A program made the translations under genes and the position numbers. From assembly GCF_009650095.1 (NCBI RefSeq), contig NZ_CP045915.1:3100001-3164000 (forward strand): 64,000 nt of DNA, in the 5' to 3' direction. This DNA comes from Gracilibacillus salitolerans (lineage in GTDB: Bacteria; Bacillota; Bacilli; Bacillales; Amphibacillaceae). Positions 1 through 7,476 of this stretch are shown one piece after another. Below the pieces are notes generated by a model. That model made no database searches, was not told the DNA's origin, and worked only from the letters and a program-made list of their open reading frames with translations. The number at the start of each line of letters is the position of its first letter. The first letter of the stretch is position 1.

Positions 1-144
1 TTAGTTACTAAAAGCGTTCCTTAGTAGAGCTCCGAGGTGGTAATAGAATGTGGTCATACAGGAAACTTTCAGCCAAGGATTCCCTCTCTAATAGTACACC
101 TTACACACTATCATGTCCTCATCAACGCAAGTTTTGTTGTTATG
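1..144 (-). ncRNA. Probable T-box leader (5' part), likely for thrS beyond the left edge
   Basis: Read on the minus strand, the region downstream of ytxC has features of a T-box stem I: a GAGAGGGAATCC segment, a GCTGAAAG segment, and a putative specifier loop ATTACCACCTCGGAGC in which ACC (Thr) can be read. In B. subtilis the gene after ytxC is thrS, which is controlled by a T-box, so position and the possible Thr specifier agree. The antiterminator and the conserved T-box sequence would lie outside the window, so this call rests on stem I and synteny only. Confidence 0.55.
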
Positions 145-150
145 CGGTTT

Positions 151-179
151 ATTATAACGATTGTCAACGAAAAAATCAA
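151..179 (-). promoter_or_regulatory. Sigma-A promoter for the T-box leader
   Basis: On the minus strand TTGATT (179-174) is followed by a 17-bp spacer and a perfect TATAAT (156-151). The -35 box overlaps the last codons and stop of ytxC. Transcription would start near 144 and run off the left edge into the T-box-like leader, so the downstream gene (probably thrS) has its own promoter. Confidence 0.7.
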
Positions 180-1024
180 GATTCTTTTTCATCAGCTAGA
201 TAAAAAGGAAAGTAATCAGTCGGATAAAAAGAACATCTTTCTTGAAAAATAGTCATAATCGTATGAGTCCTCGATTCTGTTTGATCCTCTCCATACATAT
301 AAATATGGTCTGGTGCCAACATAATGAGTGGTGAAATATCCCATTCTTCTTGTTCTAAACCGAAAATAAATAACGGAAAACGTGATTTTACTTGTTGTAA
401 ATCTTCCATTGTGTAGACTTCCCCATTATCCCTGAAGATCTGAAATCTTTCTCCTTGCAATACATGAAGAACTTCTTCTTCTGGTGACTTACGCCTGACA
501 AACTCCCTAATCGAGTGAATAAAATTTTGATACTCTTCTTCTCTTTTAAATTCATCTATTGCCAGACCGATCATTTCCGTTAATTGATCAATATAGTGAT
601 GCAACCTGAAATGAACAATCGAATCAAATTGGATAAAAGAAGTGTCTATTTGTAAGGAGAAAATCGTCGTTAATGTGTCACGCAATTCATGTTGATGGAT
701 TCGATCCTCATAAACAGATTCATCTTTTTCTAGTAATGATCTAGCAATGGCTGTTATTCGCTCTATCTCCTCTGCACTTGAAAAATAATACTTCTTCATT
801 AGTATATGTTGAATCATAGGTAGTTCCCGACACTGAATAAATACCATGCTTAACAATGGAGCAAGATGTTTCTTCCTTTCATCCTTGTTCAAGTCTTCCA
901 ACAGATGGAGTTGCACAAGATTTTTTTTGGTTCTTTTACGTGTAACTTTCCAATTGTCATCTTGTTTTGCTAATTGATAAAACACCTCTGCTTCATTGTC
1001 TTGCTCAAAATATACTTCTAACAC
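176..1024 (-). CDS. ytxC: Sporulation-associated protein YtxC
   Basis: The 282-residue protein matches YtxC, a Bacillales protein of unknown biochemical role found in spore formers. It is soluble, rich in acidic and aromatic residues, and has no signal peptide or obvious catalytic motif. The start is GTG at 1024-1022, preceded by a GGTGAGGGTGAT stretch that can act as ribosome binding site. It is the last gene of a minus-strand group with dnaI, dnaB and nrdR, as in B. subtilis; ytxB, which separates ytxC from dnaI there, is absent. Family assignment rests on overall sequence and synteny. Confidence 0.8.
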   Translation of the reverse strand: MLEVYFEQDNEAEVFYQLAKQDDNWKVTRKRTKKNLVQLHLLEDLNKDERKKHLAPLLSMVFIQCRELPMIQHILMKKYYFSSAEEIERITAIARSLLEKDESVYEDRIHQHELRDTLTTIFSLQIDTSFIQFDSIVHFRLHHYIDQLTEMIGLAIDEFKREEEYQNFIHSIREFVRRKSPEEEVLHVLQGERFQIFRDNGEVYTMEDLQQVKSRFPLFIFGLEQEEWDISPLIMLAPDHIYMYGEDQTESRTHTIMTIFQERCSFYPTDYFPFYLADEKES

Positions 1025-1117
1025 ATATCATCACCCTCACCACCATCGAACTGGTATATTATATGGGTGATAATGAAAAAAAATAACCTCTGTCCAAGGA
1101 TTAGACAGAAGTCATGG

Positions 1118-2053
1118 TTATTCATTCGTTCGGTAACGATTAGTTAATTCGATTGGTTTACTGAGCTGGCTAATCCGTTCAATAATCCTGCCCGCTTTAA
1201 TGGTTTCTACGTCCCCTCTGTTGGACGTTGATAAATGATTCTCTAATTGTTCAAAATTATAATTTGAAGTAAAGAAAATAGGCAACTCTTCCATCATCCG
1301 ATATTGCAGAATAGCGCCAAGTACTTCATCGCGGAACCAAGGAGAGATGGACTCAGCACCAATATCATCAAACATTAAAACCTGTACCTTTTTAAAACTT
1401 TCGATCTTCGATTGAAAACTGTCATTTCCAATGGACGCCTTTATCTCTCTTACAAACTCTGGCATGTAAATGATGTTTGATTGGATGTATTGTTTCTTAA
1501 GTTCGTTCGCAATAACTCCAAGAATATAAGATTTTCCCGTTCCAAAAGGTCCATGAATATATAAACCTCGATGGAACTTTCCTTTGGAATAGTTTTGCAC
1601 AAACTCAATAATCTCTCTTACTACTTCCTTACGCTCATAGGAATTACGATCCATTTTTGCTAAGTCTGCTTCTTTAATTTGTTTCGGTATATATAAACTT
1701 CGAACTAATGATTCTTTTTCGAGCTGGGCTTCTTCATGGACTTTATTTTTACATTTCTCGTACCGTAGAGAAATGTCTTTTCCATCAATATCCAAATGAG
1801 GCGTATAACCTTTTAGAATATTTTTACAACCGTCTAAGTTCGGACAATCAGCACAATTTTTTGATGCTTGTTGATATTCATAAAGTTTCATTAAATTGCG
1901 ATTAATATCCTGTTCATCTATTTCAACATGCTCACTTAATTTTTGTTTAATTTCTGGGTCGTTGATAACTTTATTCCGTTGCTGGGTAAAATTATCTTTT
2001 ATTTTTTTATTATTATTCATCCATTTTTTCATGGCAGATTGAATTGGTTCCAT
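1118..2053 (-). CDS. dnaI: Primosomal protein DnaI, helicase loader
   Basis: DnaI is the AAA+ ATPase that loads the replicative helicase during initiation and restart, working with DnaB and DnaD. The protein has an N-terminal zinc-binding domain (Cys67, Cys70, Cys76, Cys101) followed by an AAA+ core with Walker A GPFGTGKS (about 168-175) and Walker B LMFDD (226-230). The ATG at 2053 is chosen over an upstream one because AGGGTGAT lies at good spacing before it and the product is then 311 residues, the B. subtilis length. It overlaps the dnaB stop region, so the two are translationally coupled. Confidence 0.93.
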   Translation of the reverse strand: MEPIQSAMKKWMNNNKKIKDNFTQQRNKVINDPEIKQKLSEHVEIDEQDINRNLMKLYEYQQASKNCADCPNLDGCKNILKGYTPHLDIDGKDISLRYEKCKNKVHEEAQLEKESLVRSLYIPKQIKEADLAKMDRNSYERKEVVREIIEFVQNYSKGKFHRGLYIHGPFGTGKSYILGVIANELKKQYIQSNIIYMPEFVREIKASIGNDSFQSKIESFKKVQVLMFDDIGAESISPWFRDEVLGAILQYRMMEELPIFFTSNYNFEQLENHLSTSNRGDVETIKAGRIIERISQLSKPIELTNRYRTNE

Positions 2054-2063
2054 GATTATCACC

Positions 2064-3431
2064 CTATTCCTCATTCGCTTGCTGCGCTAAATATTGGGCA
2101 AGCATTTCATCCGCTTCTTTTGCTATTCGTTCTTTTTCTTCTGAAGATGTGTCTCTCTTTGTCTGTTGTTTGGTTTGTTGTTTTTGCTTTTTATACCAAT
2201 CCGGAACAATGTCTTTCTTGGTATTTTTATATTGGAATCGTTGATTACTTTGCGAATTATTTGTCCATTGCTGATATTTCTTATTTTCAGACTTCGCAAG
2301 CGTCATAGCTTGTCTTACTGTTTTTACATTCTTTCGAGCCCAGTGACTAGCGATTTTCTCCAAATAGCTTTTAGAAAGTTTCATATCTGTTTTTAATAGA
2401 ACATAATGGAGTAATACATTCATGACACCTGGATTTAAGCCCTGGCTTGTCATAACCTCACTGACCACTTTCAAATCTTGTTGTGACGCCTGGTTTCCAT
2501 CTGCAAGATCCACTAATAATTGTCTTGGCGATATGTGTTCAAGCATCTCAATAAATTGTTCTTCTTTCGATTTCGTTGTTGCTTGTGATGATTTGTCAGG
2601 TAATTTTTGTTTATCAGAACTAACTTGTATAGAAACTTGCTTATTTGATCCACTAATAAGATCCATACAAGCATTTTTGAACTCTTCTGTTTGCAATTGA
2701 TTTTCGTCATTTATCGACCAAATCAATGCTTTTTCTATATCTTGATTGTGCAAATCATATGCTACATACATCTGATTGATTAACTTCCTTGTAGCAGGAG
2801 TTAAGATGGATTGAACCGGCAACATCCGCTGCTTTAACATTTGCTCTAACCAAGCAAAGTCAACTTTTTCCTGTATTGGCACTTCCACTACATACTCTTC
2901 TGCCTGTAATTGCGATGCATTTGGTTGTTGATCAACAAGTTGAAATACTTCCTCAAACCTTGCAGTTGTTTCTTTTTGTTCTTTCTTTTCGCTGTCTTGT
3001 TTAACAAAAGCCTGTTTTACTTTTCTATACTTGTCACTTCCAAGTTGATGATACAATAAGTGACTCAAAAAATCATTCTCAAAAAAACGAGCTGGTGATT
3101 GAGGCGGATGTAAAAGGTAATAATAACCCTTATGTTCTTCATGTTCTTGTTCAAAAGTTTGCAATAGACCGATTGCTTCAAGTTTTCTTCTCGCTCTGTA
3201 AATACGATCTAAAGGCAACCCAATATAATTCATCAACATATGATGTGTTTGATAGCTCGAAGAAAACGTCGACTCCGTGTATAGTGTTTGATAAAGTGAT
3301 AGCGCATCAATACCGATAAGAGGTTGATAAAGGTGTGTCAATGCGTTCGTGTAGGAAAGTGGAAGTGCCTGAGACATTTCGACTATATATAATTCTGATG
3401 GGAGTATTTTTCCGATATCGCCGAGTTCCAT
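2064..3431 (-). CDS. dnaB: Replication initiation and membrane attachment protein DnaB
   Basis: This is the Gram-positive DnaB (helicase co-loader, DnaB/DnaD superfamily), not the replicative helicase. It acts with DnaD and DnaI at oriC and at restart forks. The N-terminal half contains the winged-helix DDBH1-like region; the C-terminal part (about 300-400) is the DDBH2 region, followed by a Gln/Lys-rich tail. The second ATG (3431) is preferred because AGGAAGGGG is too close to the first ATG (3437). Length is about 455 residues. It sits between nrdR and dnaI in one operon. Confidence 0.92.
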   Translation of the reverse strand: MELGDIGKILPSELYIVEMSQALPLSYTNALTHLYQPLIGIDALSLYQTLYTESTFSSSYQTHHMLMNYIGLPLDRIYRARRKLEAIGLLQTFEQEHEEHKGYYYLLHPPQSPARFFENDFLSHLLYHQLGSDKYRKVKQAFVKQDSEKKEQKETTARFEEVFQLVDQQPNASQLQAEEYVVEVPIQEKVDFAWLEQMLKQRMLPVQSILTPATRKLINQMYVAYDLHNQDIEKALIWSINDENQLQTEEFKNACMDLISGSNKQVSIQVSSDKQKLPDKSSQATTKSKEEQFIEMLEHISPRQLLVDLADGNQASQQDLKVVSEVMTSQGLNPGVMNVLLHYVLLKTDMKLSKSYLEKIASHWARKNVKTVRQAMTLAKSENKKYQQWTNNSQSNQRFQYKNTKKDIVPDWYKKQKQQTKQQTKRDTSSEEKERIAKEADEMLAQYLAQQANEE

Positions 3432-3453
3432 ATACATAGCCCCTTCCTATCCA

Positions 3454-3927
3454 TTACTCGTTCTTATCATTGTTATCATGCCGTATTAAGTCTTTCAATT
3501 CATCTAAGAACACACTGATATCCTTAAATTGTCGGTAAACAGAAGCAAACCTTACATACGCTACTTCATCGACATTTGCTAATCGATCCATCACCATTTC
3601 ACCGATTTCATCACTTTTCACTTCTGATGTTCCTCGATTACGTAATTCTTTTTCAATTTCCACTGCGATATTTTCTAACTGTTCAAGCGCTACTGGACGT
3701 TTTTCACATGCGCGAATTAAGCCGCGCATTAATTTATCACGACTATACTCTTCTCTTGTACCTTCTTTTTTAACTACAATTAATGGTACTTCTTCGATCC
3801 TTTCAAAAGTAGTAAAACGAAAATCACAAGATTCACACTCTCTTCTTCTTCGAATCGAACGGCCTTCTTCTATTGGTCTTGAGTCTAAAACTTTTGTATT
3901 TTTATAGTGACAATGTGGACATCGCAA
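3454..3927 (-). CDS. nrdR: Transcriptional repressor NrdR
   Basis: NrdR represses ribonucleotide reductase genes in response to ATP/dATP. The zinc ribbon has Cys3, Cys6, Cys31 and Cys34, followed by an ATP-cone domain (about residues 45-135). A TTG start at 3927 gives the canonical MRCPHC beginning and places AAGGATGA at about 9 nt; another TTG at 3933 is possible. It heads the nrdR-dnaB-dnaI-ytxC group, a conserved Bacillales arrangement. Confidence 0.93.
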   Translation of the reverse strand: MRCPHCHYKNTKVLDSRPIEEGRSIRRRRECESCDFRFTTFERIEEVPLIVVKKEGTREEYSRDKLMRGLIRACEKRPVALEQLENIAVEIEKELRNRGTSEVKSDEIGEMVMDRLANVDEVAYVRFASVYRQFKDISVFLDELKDLIRHDNNDKNE

Positions 3928-3948
3928 TCTCAATCATCCTTCGTTACA

Positions 3949-4338
3949 TTATTCGTTCGTACCAATAAAGTCTAGTTCTTTCTTTATTTTATCATAAAGT
4001 TTAGGAATTAATTTATGGCTGTATCCAAAATCAAAAGGTACCGCAGATTCTGTTGTGGCAGAAATATCTATTGCCGTACGATAAGGTCTTACCATAATAA
4101 TAGTCATAATAACAAACACTTTTCTACCTGCTTTATAATTAAAGCTGATTTCCCCATGTTCCTTGGAAATACCTACGATTTGACATTCTTTCATATTGCT
4201 AAAAAGTGGTTCTAATTTATCAAATGCTTTATCCTTTGTTGTTTTAAAATAATGTGTTTTTAGTGCAGGGTCCCAGTGCTTGTCTCTCGTTTCGGAGTGA
4301 TTATTAAAATTCTTATTTAATGTGTTACGAAATGACAT
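3949..4338 (-). CDS. Conserved hypothetical cytosolic protein, 129 aa
   Basis: The protein has no signal peptide or membrane span. After a basic, Asn-rich N-terminus there is a segment resembling small proteins that measure short beta-strand folds (ECQIVGISKEHGEISFNY, then a run of hydrophobic beta-like residues). I do not recognise the family firmly; a DUF1499-like fold is only a guess. The ATG at 4338 is preferred over 4353 because GAGGTG lies 7 nt before it. It is directly upstream of nrdR on the same strand and may be cotranscribed with it. Confidence 0.6.
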   Translation of the reverse strand: MSFRNTLNKNFNNHSETRDKHWDPALKTHYFKTTKDKAFDKLEPLFSNMKECQIVGISKEHGEISFNYKAGRKVFVIMTIIMVRPYRTAIDISATTESAVPFDFGYSHKLIPKLYDKIKKELDFIGTNE

Positions 4339-4422
4339 AAACTTACACCTCATTATGTATTTTTGTTTACTTTTTATTGTAACATGTTTTTGTAAAGAAA
4401 ACGATTAATCTTTATTAGAAAC

Positions 4423-4541
4423 AGCGAGTTACTAGACAAAAGAACACCCAAACTAAATGGACAAAAAAATAAGTTAGCCCTTCTTAGCCGTTCACCCCCG
4501 AATGGGGAAAGAACCTTTTAATGGGTAATTACTTCGTAGTT
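4423..4541. repeat. Possible short member of a MITE-like intergenic family
   Basis: The segment starts with CAGCGAGTTACTAGACAAAAG and ends with ATTACTTCGTAGTTTATC, which resemble the ends of larger elements at 10327-10622 and 34661-35085 (CTGCGAA...TTCGCAGTTTATG). It contains a small CCCC-GAAT-GGGG hairpin. Assignment is by eye and weak. Confidence 0.3.
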
Positions 4542-4576
4542 TATCTATTTTGTGTACTAGTTCTTATTACAGAAAT

Positions 4577-4612
4577 GTAAAAACCCGTTTCATTAGTTCT
4601 CGAAACGGGTTC
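4577..4612 (-). terminator. Rho-independent terminator of speD
   Basis: Minus-strand reading gives AACCCGTTTC, a loop of about 10 nt, GAAACGGGTT and then TTTTA. It begins about 20 nt after the speD stop. Confidence 0.85.
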
Positions 4613-4631
4613 TCACGTTTTCAGTTTCTAG

Positions 4632-5009
4632 TTATTGTACTTTTGTATTTTTAATTTGGACAGCACCCATACCTCTAGGCACTTCCACTTTTTCTGTCGA
4701 TTTGGCTTCTAATTGCTCTTCAATATATGCAACCGCAACGTTAGGATCAATAATATCTCCACAAGTATAGACATCAATACTTGCATAACCATGCTCAGGA
4801 AAACTATGAATGGTTAAATGGGACTCAGAAATAATGACTACTCCGCTTACACCAAAAGGTGCAAATTTATGAAAAGCAACTTCTCTTACCTCAGCACCTG
4901 CTTTTAGAGCGGCATTTACAAATGTTTTTTCGAGACGATCCATATCATTTAACATATCAATATTACATTCCCATAATTCCGCTATTACATGTCTTCCCAT
5001 TGTATCCAT
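4632..5009 (-). CDS. speD: S-adenosylmethionine decarboxylase proenzyme
   Basis: SpeD decarboxylates S-adenosylmethionine to supply the aminopropyl group for spermidine synthesis. It is the short bacterial class 1B form (125 residues). The autocleavage site is visible as [15 protein letters not shown], with Ser63 the expected pyruvoyl precursor. A strong AAGGGGGAG binding site lies 6 nt before the ATG. The gene is monocistronic, with its own promoter, a long leader and a terminator. A putative aminopropyltransferase is encoded elsewhere in the window (46162-47712), but no classical soluble speE is seen. Confidence 0.95.
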   Translation of the reverse strand: MDTMGRHVIAELWECNIDMLNDMDRLEKTFVNAALKAGAEVREVAFHKFAPFGVSGVVIISESHLTIHSFPEHGYASIDVYTCGDIIDPNVAVAYIEEQLEAKSTEKVEVPRGMGAVQIKNTKVQ

Positions 5010-5186
5010 GTATTACTCCCCCTTTTCCACAAATTCTTTCGAATAATAATGCCTGATATGCCACGGGGGAAAGTTAGTCCAAGGAGGTCCTAACCCTTTA
5101 AGCATTCATTCGACGGTTGCCATTATTCAAAAGTTTCTCGTACAAGCTTATCATAAGATTACATGACTTAGCTGCAAAATATGTGC
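5010..5186 (-). promoter_or_regulatory. Long structured 5' leader of speD with possible SD sequestration
   Basis: From the predicted start near 5186 to the ATG the leader is about 177 nt. A GTTAG/CTAAC hairpin (minus strand, 5094-5073) displays GGACCTCCTT in its loop, an anti-Shine-Dalgarno sequence; it is followed by TTTCCCCC (5072-5065). Either CCTCCTT or TTTCCCCC can pair with the speD ribosome binding site AAGGGGGAG (5025-5016). The pairing is seen in the sequence; regulation by a polyamine, SAM or anything else is inference. Confidence 0.5.
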
Positions 5187-5192
5187 AAAAAG

Positions 5193-5221
5193 ATTATATC
5201 TATTTTTGTCGAATTTGACAA
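5193..5221 (-). promoter_or_regulatory. Sigma-A promoter of speD
   Basis: Minus strand: TTGTCA (5221-5216), 17-bp spacer, perfect TATAAT (5198-5193). Confidence 0.75.
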
Positions 5222-5255
5222 GGCAAAAATAGATTCTTTCGTATTTTTTACATAT

Positions 5256-5855
5256 CTATTGGATTAATTCCCATTTTTGGAGGATATTTTTCAATTGCTT
5301 TTCTGACTGTTCAATGGAGCCACTATTATCGATAACGGCATCAGCCAATTCCCGTTTTTTATCGATATCCATTTGACTGTTCATTCGTTCTATGGCTTCT
5401 TTTTCAGACAACTGATTTCGTTCCTTAAGCCGTTGTAATTGAATCTGGTGCGATGTATAAACTACAATCGTTTTCTCCACTAGATATGTAAGATTATTCT
5501 CAAACAAAAGCGGAATATCCATCACAATCGTTTGATTTCCTTGTTGAAGTAGTTCTTCTTTTGTAGAGAGCATTTTTTTTCGAACGGCCGGATGAACAAT
5601 CGCATTTAATTTTTCTCTTTTCGTTTCATCCTGAAATATAATCGATCCTAGTTTTTTTCTGTTTAACGTTCCATCTTCCAATAATATATCTTCACCAAAT
5701 GTTGCAGCAATCTCTTCCAGTGCTTGTTCTCCTGGTTCTACTACCTCACGCGAAACAATGTCTGCATCAATTACAGGGATCTGAAATTTAGCTTGAAACA
5801 TGTTACTAATCGTTGATTTGCCTGTTGCTATATTGCCTGTTAATCCAATAATCAA
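5256..5855 (-). CDS. coaE: Dephospho-CoA kinase
   Basis: CoaE phosphorylates the 3' hydroxyl of dephospho-CoA, the last step of coenzyme A synthesis. The P-loop GLTGNIATGKS is at residues 4-14, and DADIVSREVVEPG follows as the conserved acceptor-side motif. At 199 residues it has normal length. It is followed on the same strand by nothing closer than speD's promoter; upstream are ytaF, mutM and polA, as in B. subtilis, where polA-mutM-ytaF-coaE are also contiguous. Confidence 0.93.
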   Translation of the reverse strand: MIIGLTGNIATGKSTISNMFQAKFQIPVIDADIVSREVVEPGEQALEEIAATFGEDILLEDGTLNRKKLGSIIFQDETKREKLNAIVHPAVRKKMLSTKEELLQQGNQTIVMDIPLLFENNLTYLVEKTIVVYTSHQIQLQRLKERNQLSEKEAIERMNSQMDIDKKRELADAVIDNSGSIEQSEKQLKNILQKWELIQ

Positions 5856-5877
5856 TTTTTATCATCCTTTTTACTGA

Positions 5878-5966
5878 CGGCTTGTCCAACCAAAAGAAGC
5901 CGCAGTATTCATAAATATAACGGCACAACTGGGATACTTCTATCGCTTTAGAGTTATTCCCAGTTG
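5878..5966. other. Two inverted repeats between ytaF and coaE
   Basis: CGGCTT...AAGCCG (about 5879-5902) and CAACTGGGA...TCCCAGTTG (5926-5934 / 5958-5966) form hairpins in the 124-bp gap. Neither is followed by a convincing T-tract on the minus strand, so a terminator is not certain. Confidence 0.35.
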
Positions 5967-5979
5967 CGAAAAGCCCGTT

Positions 5980-6567
5980 TTATACTACTACCATTTTCCA
6001 GATCCCAATAATAATAAGTAGGCACCCGGGGATAAAAGACATTTTCTTTAATCCTTTAATATTTGCACAATATTTACCAACATTCACGCCTAATAACAGA
6101 AATACGACGGTTATGACAAAGACATATATCGGAGTAAAAATCGGGGAAGCTCCCAACATATAAATCCCGATCCCAGCACCAAAAGAATCTAAGGATAAGG
6201 CGATCCCAATCAAAAATGGTTCCACACCATTAATTCTTCCAGAGCGGTCAATATCAGCTGCCATTGGCTTCTTTAGGATTTTAATAAGAAAAGGTATTTC
6301 TTTCTTCTTTTTTTCCTGAAATAGGGAAGATAATAAGATGACACCTACTAACGCCAAAATAAATCCCCCCACTATTTCCGTGGAACGAATTGAGATGACA
6401 GAAGATAAAAACGAACCTGATAGCATTGATATTGCAAAGGCTATCCCAACCGTCACCGAAATTTTCAGCAATTCTCTAACTGGTAACGTCAATCCTCTTA
6501 ATCCGTACGTAAATGCCACTAAAAAACTATCAATGCTAATTGCTATGATAAGTAAGGTTAACATCAT
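5980..6567 (-). CDS. ytaF: Sporulation membrane protein YtaF (MntP-like)
   Basis: A 195-residue integral membrane protein with about six hydrophobic segments and a duplicated architecture: the SIDSFLVAFTYGLRG element near the N-terminus is echoed by LSLDSFGAGIGIYMLG in the second half. This is the DUF204/MntP-like fold, and YtaF is annotated as a sporulation membrane protein. Substrate is unknown; acidic residues in the repeats would suit cation transport. The gene lies between mutM and coaE on the same strand. ATG at 6567 or the adjacent ATG could be the start. Confidence 0.85.
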   Translation of the reverse strand: MMLTLLIIAISIDSFLVAFTYGLRGLTLPVRELLKISVTVGIAFAISMLSGSFLSSVISIRSTEIVGGFILALVGVILLSSLFQEKKKKEIPFLIKILKKPMAADIDRSGRINGVEPFLIGIALSLDSFGAGIGIYMLGASPIFTPIYVFVITVVFLLLGVNVGKYCANIKGLKKMSFIPGCLLIIIGIWKMVVV

Positions 6568-6635
6568 CTTCTTTCATTACTCCTTCATACGTCATTTCTG
6601 TATTATATGGTGTAATGAAAAAAGTTGTGAGAATG

Positions 6636-7463
6636 TTAAATCGGTTGGCATGTCGGACAATAGTGTGTCCCTCGGCCATTTACTTTTATTTTCATAATGG
6701 TATCTTCACAATTACTGCAAGGTTTATCATTTTGGGCATACACATTTAACTGCTGTTGAAACATTCCGATTTGCCCTTGGGAGTTGACATACGATCGAAT
6801 CGTTGTCCCACCTTGTTGTACCGCATCCTGTAACGTAATAACAGCTGCTTGTTTAATTTGTATCACTTGCTCATCTGTTACACTTATACCTTTTGTTAAT
6901 GGGTGAATTCTTGCCAAAAACAGTGTCTCATCCACATAAATATTACCTAACCCTGCTACCACCGATTGATCTAGTAAAATGTTTTTAATATTACGTTCAC
7001 TTTTTTGAATTTTTTCTTTAAAGTCTTGCAGCGAAAAATCAGCTTCTAATGGGTCTTTTGCTAACAAAACAAGTGGTTTCTTCGTTGTTTCCGTTCCCTT
7101 TTCCTGTAAATGCATTGTTCCAAATTTACGAACGTCCTGATAACGTAAATCTGTTCCATCCGTAAAATGGAATATTACGTGTGTATGTGGCACAACCTCT
7201 TCTTTGTAATCATACACACCATATTTCCCTTCCATTCTCAAATGAGATACTAAGACATGCTTGTCCAAATCAAACAACAAAAATTTGCCTTTCCTGCGAA
7301 TATCATGAATGGTTTGTTTTTGTAGAAATGTAATAAATTGTTTGACATCATCTGGCTCTTGAATGATCTTTGGCCAATATACATCGACTGATTCAATTGT
7401 TTTTCCAATTACTAACTGTATTAACGTTTGTCTAATCGTTTCTACTTCAGGTAATTCTGGCAT
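6636..7463 (-). CDS. mutM: Formamidopyrimidine-DNA glycosylase
   Basis: MutM/Fpg removes 8-oxoguanine and formamidopyrimidines and nicks the abasic site. The N-terminal MPELPE supplies the catalytic proline and glutamate, and the C-terminus carries the zinc finger (CSNC and CPTC, 16 residues apart). The helix-two-turn-helix region contains GLGNIYVDE. Length 275 is typical. It starts 13 nt after the polA stop and probably shares its transcript, coupling a base-excision glycosylase to the repair polymerase. Confidence 0.95.
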   Translation of the reverse strand: MPELPEVETIRQTLIQLVIGKTIESVDVYWPKIIQEPDDVKQFITFLQKQTIHDIRRKGKFLLFDLDKHVLVSHLRMEGKYGVYDYKEEVVPHTHVIFHFTDGTDLRYQDVRKFGTMHLQEKGTETTKKPLVLLAKDPLEADFSLQDFKEKIQKSERNIKNILLDQSVVAGLGNIYVDETLFLARIHPLTKGISVTDEQVIQIKQAAVITLQDAVQQGGTTIRSYVNSQGQIGMFQQQLNVYAQNDKPCSNCEDTIMKIKVNGRGTHYCPTCQPI

Positions 7464-7476
7464 TTTCTATAACTCC

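Noticed and set aside
2064..3431. Replicative DNA helicase DnaB
   Set aside because: No RecA-like helicase motifs; the protein is the Gram-positive helicase co-loader of the same name.
4360..4620. Riboswitch between speD and the 3949-4338 gene
   Set aside because: The gap holds the speD terminator and a possible repeat; no known riboswitch pattern was recognised.
6338..6697. Plus-strand open frame of 119 residues
   Set aside because: Antisense across ytaF and the mutM end; composition mirrors those genes.
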